The translations under genes were made by a program, and so were the position numbers. The notes below the pieces were generated by a model. It saw only the letters and a list, made by a program, of their open reading frames with translations. It searched no databases and had not been told where the DNA came from. 52,219 nucleotides of DNA from Streptomyces sp. NRRL WC-3742 (GTDB lineage Bacteria > Actinomycetota > Actinomycetes > Streptomycetales > Streptomycetaceae). The stretch spans positions 1 to 52,219 of the forward strand of contig NZ_JOCF01000058.1 of NCBI RefSeq assembly GCF_000720635.1, written 5' to 3'. Below, piece by piece: positions 25,201 through 34,082 of the stretch (the first letter of the stretch is position 1; every line of letters begins with the position of its first letter).

Positions 25201-28200
25201 GGAGGCGCCGGTGGTGTCGTAGACGGTGCCGCTGAGGGCGTTGCCGAAGGTGTCGTAGGCGGTGACGGTGGAGGTGCCGTCGGGTGAGGTGGTGCGCTGG
25301 GGGCGGCCGAGGCCGTCGTACGCGGTGGTGACGGTGCGTCCGGTGGCGTCGGTGGCCTTGACCGTCTCCCCGGCCGCGTCGTAGGCGGCGGTGGCGGTGG
25401 CGCCGAGCGGCTGGGTGGAGGCGAGCTGGTTGCCCGCGTCGTCCCAGGTGTAGGTGCTGGTGAGGGCGACGGGCGCGGGGTAGCGCTCGACGACGGTGCT
25501 GGTGATGCGGCGCCCGAGGTCGTCGTAGGTGCTCTGGGCGACGGCGCCGGTCGGGCCGGTGGCGGTGAGCAGTTCACCGTTCAGGTCGTAGCCGCGCAGG
25601 ATCCTGGGCACGGTGGTGCCGGTGGCGGGCAGGTCCTGTTCGACGAGGTGGCCGAGCTGGTCGTAGCGGCTGGTGGTGGTGAGCTTCAGGCCGGCCGGGT
25701 CGACGGTGCGGGCGGTGACGCGCCCGAGCGGGTCGTAGGTGCTGCTGGTGGTCGGGGTGAGGGTGGCGCCGGTGCGCGGGTCGGTGTAGGCGCTGCCGGT
25801 GGTGGCGCTCTGGTTGCCGGCCTGGTCGTAGGTGTACGTGGTGGTGGTGCCGGCGGCGTCGCGGGTGGCGGTGAGTTCGCCGAAGGTGTCGTATCCGGCG
25901 GTGCTGACGGCGTGGACGTTCTGCGCGGTGGAGGTGCGGGCCACGGGGTCGTAGACCTCGGCGCTGGTGAGCGGCCCGGTGGAGACGGTGGGCCGGCCGG
26001 CCTCGTCGTACGCCTGGGTGGCGGTGTAGTCGGCGGGGTTGGCGCCCGCGGCGTTGCCGTTGGGGCTGACGACGGAGGTGACCAGGCCCCGGTCGTTGTA
26101 GCCGTAGGTGATGACGGAGTCGGCGCCCTGGCCGCCCTTGACGGTGCGCTTGAGCACTTCGCCCATCACGTCGTAGGCGTAGTCGGTCTCCTGCCGGTCG
26201 GCGCCGCCGGTGCGCACGACGCTGAGGACGTTGCCCGCGGCGTCGTAGGTGTAGGCGGTGGCGCGGTTCAGCCCGCCGGGGTCGGTGACGGTGCCGGTGG
26301 TGCGCCCGGCGGCGTCGTAGGCGGTGACGACGGTGGTCCTGCCGCCGCCGGTGACCTGCTCGGTGAGGTGGCCCGCGGCGTCGTAGCCGAGCTTGCCGAG
26401 GACGACGTTGCGCAGGGTGCCGTCGGCGTTGTGGTAGCCGTCGAGGTCGGTCTCGGCGACGGTGTCGTCGTCGTTGTAGTAGGTGTGCCTGGTGCGGCCC
26501 ATGGCGTCGGTGACGGTGGCGAGACGCCCGGCCGGGTCGTAGGCCCGGGACTCGACGACCTGCCAGTGCGGGGCGACGGGGTTGACGCCGGTGCCGGTGA
26601 AGTTGGAGACGGCCGTCTGCTGGAGCCAGCCGGTGGGGGCGAACAGGTACTGGTAGTTGGTACCGGACGGGTCGGTCCTGCTGGTGACCTGCCCGTACAC
26701 GTCGTAGCCGTAGGTGGTGGTGTGCCCGGCGGCGTCGACGGCCTTGTTCAGGCGGTCGGTGGTGCTCTCGTACGTCCAGGTGGTGGTGCGCGGCTGGTCG
26801 CCGCCGGTGGTGTCGGAGACGGTCTCGGTGAGCGGGTCCCCGTCGACGTCGTAGACGGTGGCGGTGCGCCGGGTGTGCCTGGTGCCGGTGACGGCGTCGG
26901 TGGTGTACGGGTCGGTGCGGGTGGTCAGGTTGCCCTGGCCGTCCCAGGCGTAGGTGGTGACCAGGGTGCGGGGCGCGGCGGGCGGGCCCGCGCTGCCGCC
27001 GGGGCAGTCGGCGCAGGTCTCGGAGGTGTCGAGGAGGCGGCCGAGGTTGTCCTGGTGGTGGGAGACGACGTCGCCGGCGGGGCTGGTGGTGGCGGCGAGG
27101 TCGCCGTTGTGGCGGTACTGGTAGGTGGTCAGCTGGCCGGCCGGGACGGCGGCGGCCGTCGGGTACTGCGCGGCGTCCAGCGCGACGCTGCGGCTGAGCG
27201 CCAGGCCCGCCGGGACGGTGGAGCCGTCGGCTGCGGTCTCGGTGCCGGCCGTCCAACTGGTGTAGCTGACACGGCCCTTGGGGAAGTCGGGCGTGGCCGG
27301 TGTGGTGGCCGAGAGCAGCTGGCCGGTGCTGTTGTACGTGTACGTGGTGGTGTAGGTGGTGTCCGAGGGGCCGCTGGAGCGGGCGTCGGAGGTGGTGAGC
27401 AGCTTGTCGGCGCTCGGCGTGGAGGGGCTGCCGAGGGAGTACGTGGCGTACGTGGTCTGGCAGTCGGCGGGGCTCTTGCAGGTGGTGCGGGAGACGGTGT
27501 TGCCGTGGGCGTCGTGGCCGGTGGTGACGGTGTGGCCGTCGGGGTCGGTGACGGCGTAGAGGAAGCCGCCGGTGTCGTAGGCGTAGCGGGTGGTGTTGTT
27601 CCAGGCGTCGCTGCTGGAGATCAGCTGGGAGGTGCGGGTGTCGTAGCGGTGGGTCAGGGTGTTGCCGGTGGGGTCGGTGACGGTGGCGGTGGTGACGGCC
27701 GTGGCGGTGCCGGCGTTGCCCATGGCCTTGTAGTGGGCGCCGACGGTGGCGTCGCCCAGGCGGTTCGGGTAGTAGGCGACCTCGGCGATGGAGCCGTTGA
27801 AGTAGCTGTTCCCGGCGCTGGGCCAGTTGTCGACGGTGCCGGCGCCGATGTAGGCGTAGCCGCTGCCGTTGTAGGTGATCGGCACGCCGCTGGTGTTGGT
27901 GGCGGTGGTGGTGCCGTCCAGGTAGAGGCTCTGGCCGTTCCTGTCGGCGGCGAGGACGACCTGGTGCCAGGCGTTGTCGGTGACGGTGCGGTCGGAGGTC
28001 ATGGCGTACGGGGCGGCGCCGAGCCAGAACTCGCCGTGGAGCCTGTTGTCGGTGCCGACGTACAGGGCGGGGTTCCAGGCGTTGGCGCCGGGCGCGTGGG
28101 CGGTGCCGAGCGGGAAGTCCTGGTAGGCGTAGAGGACGCCGGAGGTGGAGGTGCGGAACCACAGTTCGACGGAGGCCGCGCCCTGGGCGGGTGAGGTGGT

Positions 28201-31200
28201 GCCGGGCAGTTGGAGCACGGTGCTGGTGCCGTTGAAGTTCACCGCCCGCTGGCTCGGGTCGGAGCTGGGGCCGCCGTTGTTGAGCCAGGCGTCGCTGTAG
28301 GTGCCGGCGTTGCCCTCGGGCAGGGCGGTGCCGAGTTCGTCGGCGGCGTAGGCGCTTCCGGCGGGGTCGTCCAGGCGCCAGTAGCCGATGGGGCCGCCCT
28401 GGACGATCATCGCGCGGTAGGCGTTCGCGGCGTCGAGGCCGTTGCCGGTGGTGGCGGTGGTGGCGCCCTGGTAGTACGCCTTGACGGTGTTCGGGTCGAG
28501 GGCGTAGCGGAAGAGCGCGAAGTCGGCGAGGCTGCCGGTGAAGCGGCCGGCGGTGTCGGCGGGGGCGGCGGGCCAGCCGCCGCCGATGGTGCCGGAGCCG
28601 AGGTAGGCGACCCCGGAGCCGTTGTAGGCCAGGGGCAGGGTGATGGGCGCACCGCTGGGGGCGCCGTCGAGGTAGAGCTGTTCGGTGTTGCCGGTGGAGA
28701 TCAGGGTGGCGAGGTGCCACGCGTTGTCGGTGACGGTGGTGGCGCTGACGGTGGTGGTGGTCGTGGCGGCGAAGGCGCCGTGCAGCTTGTTGTCCGTGCC
28801 GACGTACAGGGTCGGGTTGTAGAGGCTGACGGGCTGTCCGATGGGGGCGTTCTGGTAGCTGTACAGGACGCCGGGGCCGGCGGTCCTGAACCAGAGCGTG
28901 ACGCTGGTGTCGTTGTAGGGCTTGGGGACGGCGGTGGGCGGCAGCTGGATCATGGAGCCGTTGGCGCCGGTGAAGCCGGTGGCGGTGGAGGTGCCGGAGA
29001 CCCAGGGGCCGGGCCGGCCGCCGACGGCGGTGTTGACCTCGGTGCCGCGGTTCTGCAGGAGGGCGGCGGAGGAGACCAGTTCGGTGGCCTGGTTGCCGGT
29101 GCGGTCGTCCAGGCGCCAGTAGCCGGTGGGGTGGGCGGAGACGATCGCGGTGTCGTAGGCGGAGGGCTGTGCTCCGCCGCCCTGGGGGGCGCTCTGGTTG
29201 AGGGCCTGGTTGTAGAGGGAGGTGACGGTGCCCGAGCCGAGGCCGTGGGGGAAGAAGGCCGCGTCGGCCATCTGGCCGGTGAAGTGGCCGAAGGGTGTGG
29301 TGGCGGCGCTGGGCCAGTTCTCGGCGTTGCCGGCGCCGAGGTAGAGGTAGCGGGTGCCGTTGACGCCGATCTGGCCGGTGGCCGGTCCGGCGCTCAACTG
29401 GCCGTCCAGGTAGAGGTTCTGGGTGTTGGCGTTGTCGGCGGAGAGCACCGCGAAGTGCCATTTGCCGTCGTTGACGGCGGCGGCGCTGGTCATCGGCGTG
29501 ACGTAGCCGTTCCAGAACTCGCCGTGCAGCTTGCCGTCGGTGCCGACGTACAGGGTCGGGTTCCAGGCTTGGGTGCCGGGGGTCTGCGGCGGATCGAGCG
29601 GGGTGCTCTGGAAGCCGACGAGGGTGCCGGTTCCGGTGGTCCTGAACCACAGGGCGATCGCGGCGGGGCCCTGGGTGGGGATCATGGTGGCGGGCAGCTG
29701 GACGGCGGAGGTGGCGCCGTCGAAGGTCGCGGATCCGGCCGAGCCGGTCATGGGCCCGGCGGCGCCGAGCTGGACGTTGGCGTAGGTGCCGTTGGCCGGG
29801 TCGGGCCGGGCGGCGTAGACCTGGTTGGCGGCCGAGGTGCCGTTGCCGTCGGACAGGCGCCAGTAACCGGCGGGGTGGGCGCCCATGACCTGGCCGCGGT
29901 ACTCCTCGGCGGAGCCGGAGACACTGGGCCTGGCGATCTTCCAGGTGCCGCCGTTGGCGTCGGTGACCTGCTGGGCGCGGTCGCCGGCCGCGTCGTAGGC
30001 GACGGACAGCTTGGACTTGCCCGAGGGCAGCTTGATGCCGGTGAGCTCGGCCGAGGGCCTGGCGCCGGTCTGGGCGAGGGTGGTGACGGCGGGCTGGCCG
30101 AGGGCGCGGTTGTAGAAGGCGACGTCGGAGATCGCGCCGTTGAAGTAGAGGGCGTGGCCGGTGTTGTCGCTGCCGTTCTGGAACGGCTCGTCGGGCCAGC
30201 CGCCGCCGATGAACCCGGCGCCGACGGTCTCGACGCGCTGGCCGGGGGCGATGACCTGGCCGCTCATGCTGCCCTGGGCGTTGCCGTCCAGGTAGAGGGT
30301 CTGGCTGGCGCCCGCGGCGGTGAGCAGGGCGTAGTGCCAGTTGCCGTCGTTGACGGGCGCCGCGGAGGTGATGGGGGTGGTCCAGCCGTTCCAGAACTCG
30401 CCGTAGAGCTTGCCGGAGGTGCCGACGTACAGGGCGGGCGTGTAGTAGCCGGGGGTGGTGGGGGTGTTGAACTGCCCGCTCTGGTAGCCGAAGAGCACAC
30501 CGGAGGAGGTGGTCCGGAACCACAGGCCCACCGAGGTGTACGAGGAGGTGTCCAGGATGCTCTGCGGCAGGGAGACGACGCCCGACTTCCCGTCGAACTG
30601 GGCGGCGGTGGCGCCGGTGGCGGTCGGCCCGGGCACGCCGAGGGTGATGCCGCTCGCGGAGTAGGTCGCGTTGTCGGCGCCCTGGTTCTCGATGATCTCG
30701 CCGGCGGCGGTGGTGCCGCTCGCCTCGCCCAGGCGCCAGTACGAGGCGGGCGTGGAGTCGACGACGGCGGAGCGCAGGTGGGAGCCGGGGGTGTAGGTGT
30801 ACGTGGTGCAGGCGGGGGCGGTGTTGCCGCCGGTCGGCGGGGCGCAGACCTGGTCGAGCTGGTCGGGGTTGGCCGCGTTGTAGCCGTACGTCCAGGTCTG
30901 GGCGGTGCCCTGGTCGGTGCCGGTGGCCGGGTCGGTGGCCACGGAGGCGACGTGCCGTCCGTCCGCCGTCCACGTGAAGTGCAGGGCGCGGCCGGAGGAG
31001 GTGTCGGTGACGGTGTCCAGCTTGCCGCCGGTGTAGTGCAGTTGCTGGCTGTGGCCGGCGGCGTCGTAGACCGCGGTCAACAGCCAGGTGCTGCCCGCCT
31101 GCGTCTTGAAGTCGTAGCGGACGCCGCCCTTGGTGGTGAGGTTGAAGCCGCCGCCGAAGCCGGCGGAGTAGGCGGCCAGGCTCTCGTACTCGCCGCTCGG

Positions 31201-33852
31201 GGAGACGTAGTACTGCTGGTCGTCCGGCTTCTGGCCGAAGCGGGCGGAGCGGCCGTTCTGGTCGGTGAGCACGATGTTGCCGGTGCCGTCGTTGTCCCCG
31301 ACCAGCTGCATGTCCAGCGGGGTGGTCCAGCCGGCGCCGAACAGGTGGGTGGTGGCCGGGTCGAGGGAGTTGTAGGAGCGGCTGACGGCGAGCGTCGGGC
31401 CGACGGCGACGACCGAGGCGTCGGTGGCCTGGGTGGTGTAGTTGCCGACCTTGGCGTCGAAGGGCCGGCCCGCGCCGTCGCCCGCCGAGCCGCCGAGGTG
31501 GGAGGTGATCACCGGCTGCTGCACCTGGGTGGAGAAGGGCGCCATGCTCGTCCAGGGGCTGCCGGTCTGGCCGTCGCCGATCTCGGCGTTCCACAGGTAG
31601 TCGGTGTTCCAGGCGAGCTTGCCCGCGGGCACGGCCCAGGAGGTGCCGGACTGCCAGCCGGAGTCGGCGACGACCTGGGGGCTGCCGGAGGCGGTGGAGT
31701 AGACGCGGAAGTCGTAGGACAGGCCCGTTCCGGGGTAGTTGTCCGGGTCGTGGCCGGTGGCGTACAGCTGCGGGGTCAGGGTGCCGACCACGGTGTTGCC
31801 GGGCGGGGCGGTCGCGTCGATCTGCGGCGCCGCGTTGACGGCGGAGACGTTGCCGGTGCAGTTGCCGAAGGGCACGTTGTACGAGTCGTGCAGCGAGGTG
31901 GTGCCGTTGACGTAGCCGTCCCAGCAGACGGTGTAGCCGGTGCCCGGGCGCATCGCGGGCAGGGTGGCGTTGAAGGTGGTGGTCTCCCCGGTCTTCACCA
32001 GCCCGGGCACGCCGGTGCGCGGGGCGTTGCCGGCGGGCCACTGCTCGTGCCAGGCGCTGTCGAAGTAGCGCGGCAGCACCTGCATGCTGGAGGAGTTCCA
32101 CCAGTTGGCGGCGAGGTTGGTCAGGTGCAGCGTCTGGTAGCCGGCGGTGGTGTTGGTCGGCGGGGTGTAGCTGTTGTCCGGGTTGTAGGCGGCGGCCCAG
32201 TCGCTGTAGACGATGGACAGGTAGGGCGGCCAGGGGCTGTTGACGCTGGCGAACTTCTTCCAGGCGTAGGAGTCGGTGCTGCTGCTGGTCACCGACAGGC
32301 CGTAGTTCCAGCCGCCGTGGGCCCAGCTCTCGATCAGCTGGGAGCCGGCGTCGTTGTGGGACTGGCCGAGGTGGACGGTCTTCCACTGGGCGCCGCCGCA
32401 GGTGTCTCCGGCGGCGAAGCTGTCCGAGCCGAGCTGCTGGCCGATGCTCACGCCCGGGAAGGAGTTGATCCCCGAGGGGTTCCAGGCGGAGGTGATCTGG
32501 TTGATGGTGACCTGGCGGGCGTCGCAGGAGAACGAGTGGACGTTGTCCATCGTCAGGTCGACGGCCTCGATGTAGTTCTGGCCGATGTTGGCGACGCTCG
32601 GGAAGTACAGGTAGGAGTTGGCGACGTCCGCGCCGCCGTCCCAGGTGCCGACCTTGAGGACGGAGTCGGTGGAGTAGTTCGCCGAGTCGTTGGTCATCAC
32701 GTAGGTGGACTGGCCGACGTTGACACCGCTCTGCGTCGTCGGGTCGACCTGGATCGGGAAGACGCGGCGGGGGTCGTGCACCCACGCCTCGTCGAGGTCG
32801 AGCTGGATCGCCTGCCCGCCGCCGTCGTTCACCAGGTGGTAGGTGATGCCGCCGCTGCGGGCGCCGTCGCCGGAGGCCGGGTCGACGGCGGAGTCCATCA
32901 TGAAGCCGCGCGGGATGGACATCCGCACGGCGCCGGAGGCGTCCTTGAACTGGATCTCGCCGCCCTCGCCGAGCACGGCGCTCAGGCCGGTGGTGTGCAG
33001 GGGGAAGGTCCAGCGGGTGGGGGCGGAGGCGTCGCGCAGGACGAGGGTCTCCTTGATGCCCTGGGCGAGGCCGTTGTACGTGACGTCGGCTCCGGGGCGG
33101 GCGCCGGCGTAGGTGAGCAGGTCGCCCTTGGCGGTGCCCTGGGCGGCGGTGGCGTCCTTGAGGCCGTAGGAGACCTTGTGGTCGGCGTCGAGGGTCCAGG
33201 TGAGGAGGGCCTGGTCGTCGGCGCGGGCGGCGAAGCTCGCCTGGAGGTCGTTGGCGCCCTCCGTCCAGCGGCCGTCCTTGCCCGGGGTGAGCGCCGTGTC
33301 GATGTCGGCCCAGGTGCCGTCGGGCTTCTTGTAGTGCACCGGGCGGGGGTAGACGCGGACGGTGTGGGTGCCGTCGGGGTTCTGGTACGTGGACGTGGTG
33401 CCGGTGCGGGCGGAGGGGACCTCGGTGCCGCCCTTGTCCTGCGGGGCGGCGTCGTGGTGGCCCGCCGACTGCGGAGCCTTGACGGCCTTGCCCTCGACGG
33501 GTGCCTGGGCGGCGCCGGAGTGCTTCGGGCCGGTGTCCGTCTCCCCGGGGCGGCGCTCGCCCAGCTCGCCGGCGGCGGGCGTGTGGCCGGCGCCGGGCCC
33601 CTTGGGGGTGCGGCTGGTCTCGTCGGCGCCGACGCGGTGGCCGCGGCCCTCGGCGCTGCCGGTGCGCTGCTCGGGGGTGGTGACCCTGCCCTGCGGCGTG
33701 GGCGCGTGGGCGGCGGCGAAGGCGTCCGCGTCCTGGAGGCCGAGGGTGAAGCTGACGGCCAGTGCGCTGGCCAGGGCCACCGCGCGGACACGGGCCCCCA
33801 GCCGTGAGGTCCCGCCACGGGTGTCGTGGACGGACGTGACGGATCTGCGCAT
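22204..33852 (-). CDS. Giant secreted RHS-repeat polymorphic toxin with four LamG-like modules and a nuclease-like C-terminus
   Basis: 3,882 residues. A signal peptide (residues 1-40) is followed by a DNRLRE-like beta region (about 370-530) and a DUF6531-type RHS start near 800 (LAVSRSYNSLDPATTHLFG). Four LamG/concanavalin-like modules each begin with YWRL near residues 1040, 1330, 1580 and 1826. YD/RHS repeats fill roughly 2080-3330, and the RHS core (DMNARWYQPGTGTFTARD) lies near 3410. After a Cys-rich stretch, a Gly13 tract and a Pro-rich linker (about 3540-3620), the last 200 residues resemble DNA/RNA non-specific endonucleases (ACHLLGQQL with His near 3750, HFEDKV, LYQVTPLYDG). ATG 33852 has GGAGGGG upstream; the in-frame start at 33993 would spoil the signal peptide. 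Confidence 0.9.
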   Translation of the reverse strand: MRRSVTSVHDTRGGTSRLGARVRAVALASALAVSFTLGLQDADAFAAAHAPTPQGRVTTPEQRTGSAEGRGHRVGADETSRTPKGPGAGHTPAAGELGERRPGETDTGPKHSGAAQAPVEGKAVKAPQSAGHHDAAPQDKGGTEVPSARTGTTSTYQNPDGTHTVRVYPRPVHYKKPDGTWADIDTALTPGKDGRWTEGANDLQASFAARADDQALLTWTLDADHKVSYGLKDATAAQGTAKGDLLTYAGARPGADVTYNGLAQGIKETLVLRDASAPTRWTFPLHTTGLSAVLGEGGEIQFKDASGAVRMSIPRGFMMDSAVDPASGDGARSGGITYHLVNDGGGQAIQLDLDEAWVHDPRRVFPIQVDPTTQSGVNVGQSTYVMTNDSANYSTDSVLKVGTWDGGADVANSYLYFPSVANIGQNYIEAVDLTMDNVHSFSCDARQVTINQITSAWNPSGINSFPGVSIGQQLGSDSFAAGDTCGGAQWKTVHLGQSHNDAGSQLIESWAHGGWNYGLSVTSSSTDSYAWKKFASVNSPWPPYLSIVYSDWAAAYNPDNSYTPPTNTTAGYQTLHLTNLAANWWNSSSMQVLPRYFDSAWHEQWPAGNAPRTGVPGLVKTGETTTFNATLPAMRPGTGYTVCWDGYVNGTTSLHDSYNVPFGNCTGNVSAVNAAPQIDATAPPGNTVVGTLTPQLYATGHDPDNYPGTGLSYDFRVYSTASGSPQVVADSGWQSGTSWAVPAGKLAWNTDYLWNAEIGDGQTGSPWTSMAPFSTQVQQPVITSHLGGSAGDGAGRPFDAKVGNYTTQATDASVVAVGPTLAVSRSYNSLDPATTHLFGAGWTTPLDMQLVGDNDGTGNIVLTDQNGRSARFGQKPDDQQYYVSPSGEYESLAAYSAGFGGGFNLTTKGGVRYDFKTQAGSTWLLTAVYDAAGHSQQLHYTGGKLDTVTDTSSGRALHFTWTADGRHVASVATDPATGTDQGTAQTWTYGYNAANPDQLDQVCAPPTGGNTAPACTTYTYTPGSHLRSAVVDSTPASYWRLGEASGTTAAGEIIENQGADNATYSASGITLGVPGPTATGATAAQFDGKSGVVSLPQSILDTSSYTSVGLWFRTTSSGVLFGYQSGQFNTPTTPGYYTPALYVGTSGKLYGEFWNGWTTPITSAAPVNDGNWHYALLTAAGASQTLYLDGNAQGSMSGQVIAPGQRVETVGAGFIGGGWPDEPFQNGSDNTGHALYFNGAISDVAFYNRALGQPAVTTLAQTGARPSAELTGIKLPSGKSKLSVAYDAAGDRAQQVTDANGGTWKIARPSVSGSAEEYRGQVMGAHPAGYWRLSDGNGTSAANQVYAARPDPANGTYANVQLGAAGPMTGSAGSATFDGATSAVQLPATMIPTQGPAAIALWFRTTGTGTLVGFQSTPLDPPQTPGTQAWNPTLYVGTDGKLHGEFWNGYVTPMTSAAAVNDGKWHFAVLSADNANTQNLYLDGQLSAGPATGQIGVNGTRYLYLGAGNAENWPSAATTPFGHFTGQMADAAFFPHGLGSGTVTSLYNQALNQSAPQGGGAQPSAYDTAIVSAHPTGYWRLDDRTGNQATELVSSAALLQNRGTEVNTAVGGRPGPWVSGTSTATGFTGANGSMIQLPPTAVPKPYNDTSVTLWFRTAGPGVLYSYQNAPIGQPVSLYNPTLYVGTDNKLHGAFAATTTTTVSATTVTDNAWHLATLISTGNTEQLYLDGAPSGAPITLPLAYNGSGVAYLGSGTIGGGWPAAPADTAGRFTGSLADFALFRYALDPNTVKAYYQGATTATTGNGLDAANAYRAMIVQGGPIGYWRLDDPAGSAYAADELGTALPEGNAGTYSDAWLNNGGPSSDPSQRAVNFNGTSTVLQLPGTTSPAQGAASVELWFRTSTSGVLYAYQDFPLGTAHAPGANAWNPALYVGTDNRLHGEFWLGAAPYAMTSDRTVTDNAWHQVVLAADRNGQSLYLDGTTTATNTSGVPITYNGSGYAYIGAGTVDNWPSAGNSYFNGSIAEVAYYPNRLGDATVGAHYKAMGNAGTATAVTTATVTDPTGNTLTHRYDTRTSQLISSSDAWNNTTRYAYDTGGFLYAVTDPDGHTVTTGHDAHGNTVSRTTCKSPADCQTTYATYSLGSPSTPSADKLLTTSDARSSGPSDTTYTTTYTYNSTGQLLSATTPATPDFPKGRVSYTSWTAGTETAADGSTVPAGLALSRSVALDAAQYPTAAAVPAGQLTTYQYRHNGDLAATTSPAGDVVSHHQDNLGRLLDTSETCADCPGGSAGPPAAPRTLVTTYAWDGQGNLTTRTDPYTTDAVTGTRHTRRTATVYDVDGDPLTETVSDTTGGDQPRTTTWTYESTTDRLNKAVDAAGHTTTYGYDVYGQVTSRTDPSGTNYQYLFAPTGWLQQTAVSNFTGTGVNPVAPHWQVVESRAYDPAGRLATVTDAMGRTRHTYYNDDDTVAETDLDGYHNADGTLRNVVLGKLGYDAAGHLTEQVTGGGRTTVVTAYDAAGRTTGTVTDPGGLNRATAYTYDAAGNVLSVVRTGGADRQETDYAYDVMGEVLKRTVKGGQGADSVITYGYNDRGLVTSVVSPNGNAAGANPADYTATQAYDEAGRPTVSTGPLTSAEVYDPVARTSTAQNVHAVSTAGYDTFGELTATRDAAGTTTTYTYDQAGNQSATTGSAYTDPRTGATLTPTTSSTYDPLGRVTARTVDPAGLKLTTTSRYDQLGHLVEQDLPATGTTVPRILRGYDLNGELLTATGPTGAVAQSTYDDLGRRITSTVVERYPAPVALTSTYTWDDAGNQLASTQPLGATATAAYDAAGETVKATDATGRTVTTAYDGLGRPQRTTSPDGTSTVTAYDTFGNALSGTVYDTTGASTGTGYTTYDLEGHPLTRTDTVTNTADIPAHSTTYGYDAAGQLTRLTEPVAAGRSITSTTGYDALGRRVRFTNGRNVPTYYTYNTLGLPESTVEAPTTAHPSAAEGTFTTGYDAAGRPTALVEPGGVLRQRGYDGLGNVVQESATGAEAATATRTLGYDAAGHLLSVSTPSGTPDTYTYNDRGQLLTAAGPGGTTGYTYDNDGHMTGRTDLNGTTAYTYNQAGQLRAATDPLTGSTVGYDYDTAGRLQTERLGAAGATRTYAFDNLGRLSTDTVKDRTGATLASIGYGYDPDSRLTSKTTTGTAGAAANQYTYDLAGRLTSWNNGSTTTAYTWDAAGNRTSAGGVNATYDERNELLGDGTNTYTFSARGTLSSTTAPNSQPATVQFDGFDRMTARGPVTYAYDGLDRVTRSNSATFTYDGGSTTIVGDGSGRYTRTPNGGLLGTAAVSPGGAVTGARFGIADQHDDVVASLDPAAGTLASSTAYDPFGKPVASGGSGTGSLGYQGAWTDPTTGDVDMNARWYQPGTGTFTARDAWNLNPEPSVQGNRFTYASGDPMDRTDPSGHTDICKWTGQKGYQLACHVFWWELSNEKIGSSDTCTAQPMMCLPDHSVNCSVSAYERPPSCAQSPVDNGAINCSVSASWRPASCGSATSSDGGGGGGGGGGGGGDDDGSSHYAPPRQKPAPHHPSTRRPGPTGPKKTGPGPQRPTPPRPSPTVPRPKAPDYHPTNDRPHINLPPIGFGTDAVVSAGTAVISTVVSLGTAFITAVAAAIGEGLDGGTEGETKNRRTGADCKKDGVGWVSNGPVDSVNGGRPTGVTACLDTAYLDSHPGSTTDVKNGIKPAGYDWARNTAGWWGGSAKDINACHLLGQQLSGSGTDLSNVVTCGTDANSYVGKRKARGDDPGPMDSMLHFEDKVRSVVNGGDSGGNTVLYQVTPLYDGNRNVPYRIEMSYIAWDKDGHLLGADHDYVDNLVYTRGSGWKNLGKVIHSQTGRDAGQYGD

Positions 33853-33976
33853 GCGAGGCCCCTCCAGGCTGCGTCGACCGAGCCTGGACGGTTGCCCGAT
33901 CAGCGCATTTCCTACCGGTGGGGGCCCGCGGGCGTACAGGGTCGTCGTGATCGCCGGGAAGGGCTTTGAGCCTATT

Positions 33977-33988
33977 TGATCATGATCA
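33977..33988. promoter_or_regulatory. TGATCATGATCA palindrome in the AT-rich patch upstream of the RHS gene
   Basis: A perfect 12-bp palindrome 125 bp before the toxin start, inside the most AT-rich stretch of the window (33960-34025). It may mark the toxin promoter or a regulator site; no clear -35/-10 pair is visible. Confidence 0.4.
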
Positions 33989-34082
33989 TCCACATCTGAA
34001 AGGTGAAAGTTTTACCAGTTGATTGCCGGGGACACCGCAACCGGGCGGCGGGGGGCGAAGGTGGGGGTGAGGGCGCGGGGCG

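Noticed and set aside
28210..33807. Very long open frame on the plus strand opposite the RHS gene (about 1,865 codons), with others at 22054-25287 and 25648-28194
   Set aside because: Translations are Gly/Val/Ala-rich with no motif and mirror the codon bias of the RHS gene; antisense shadow in GC-rich DNA.
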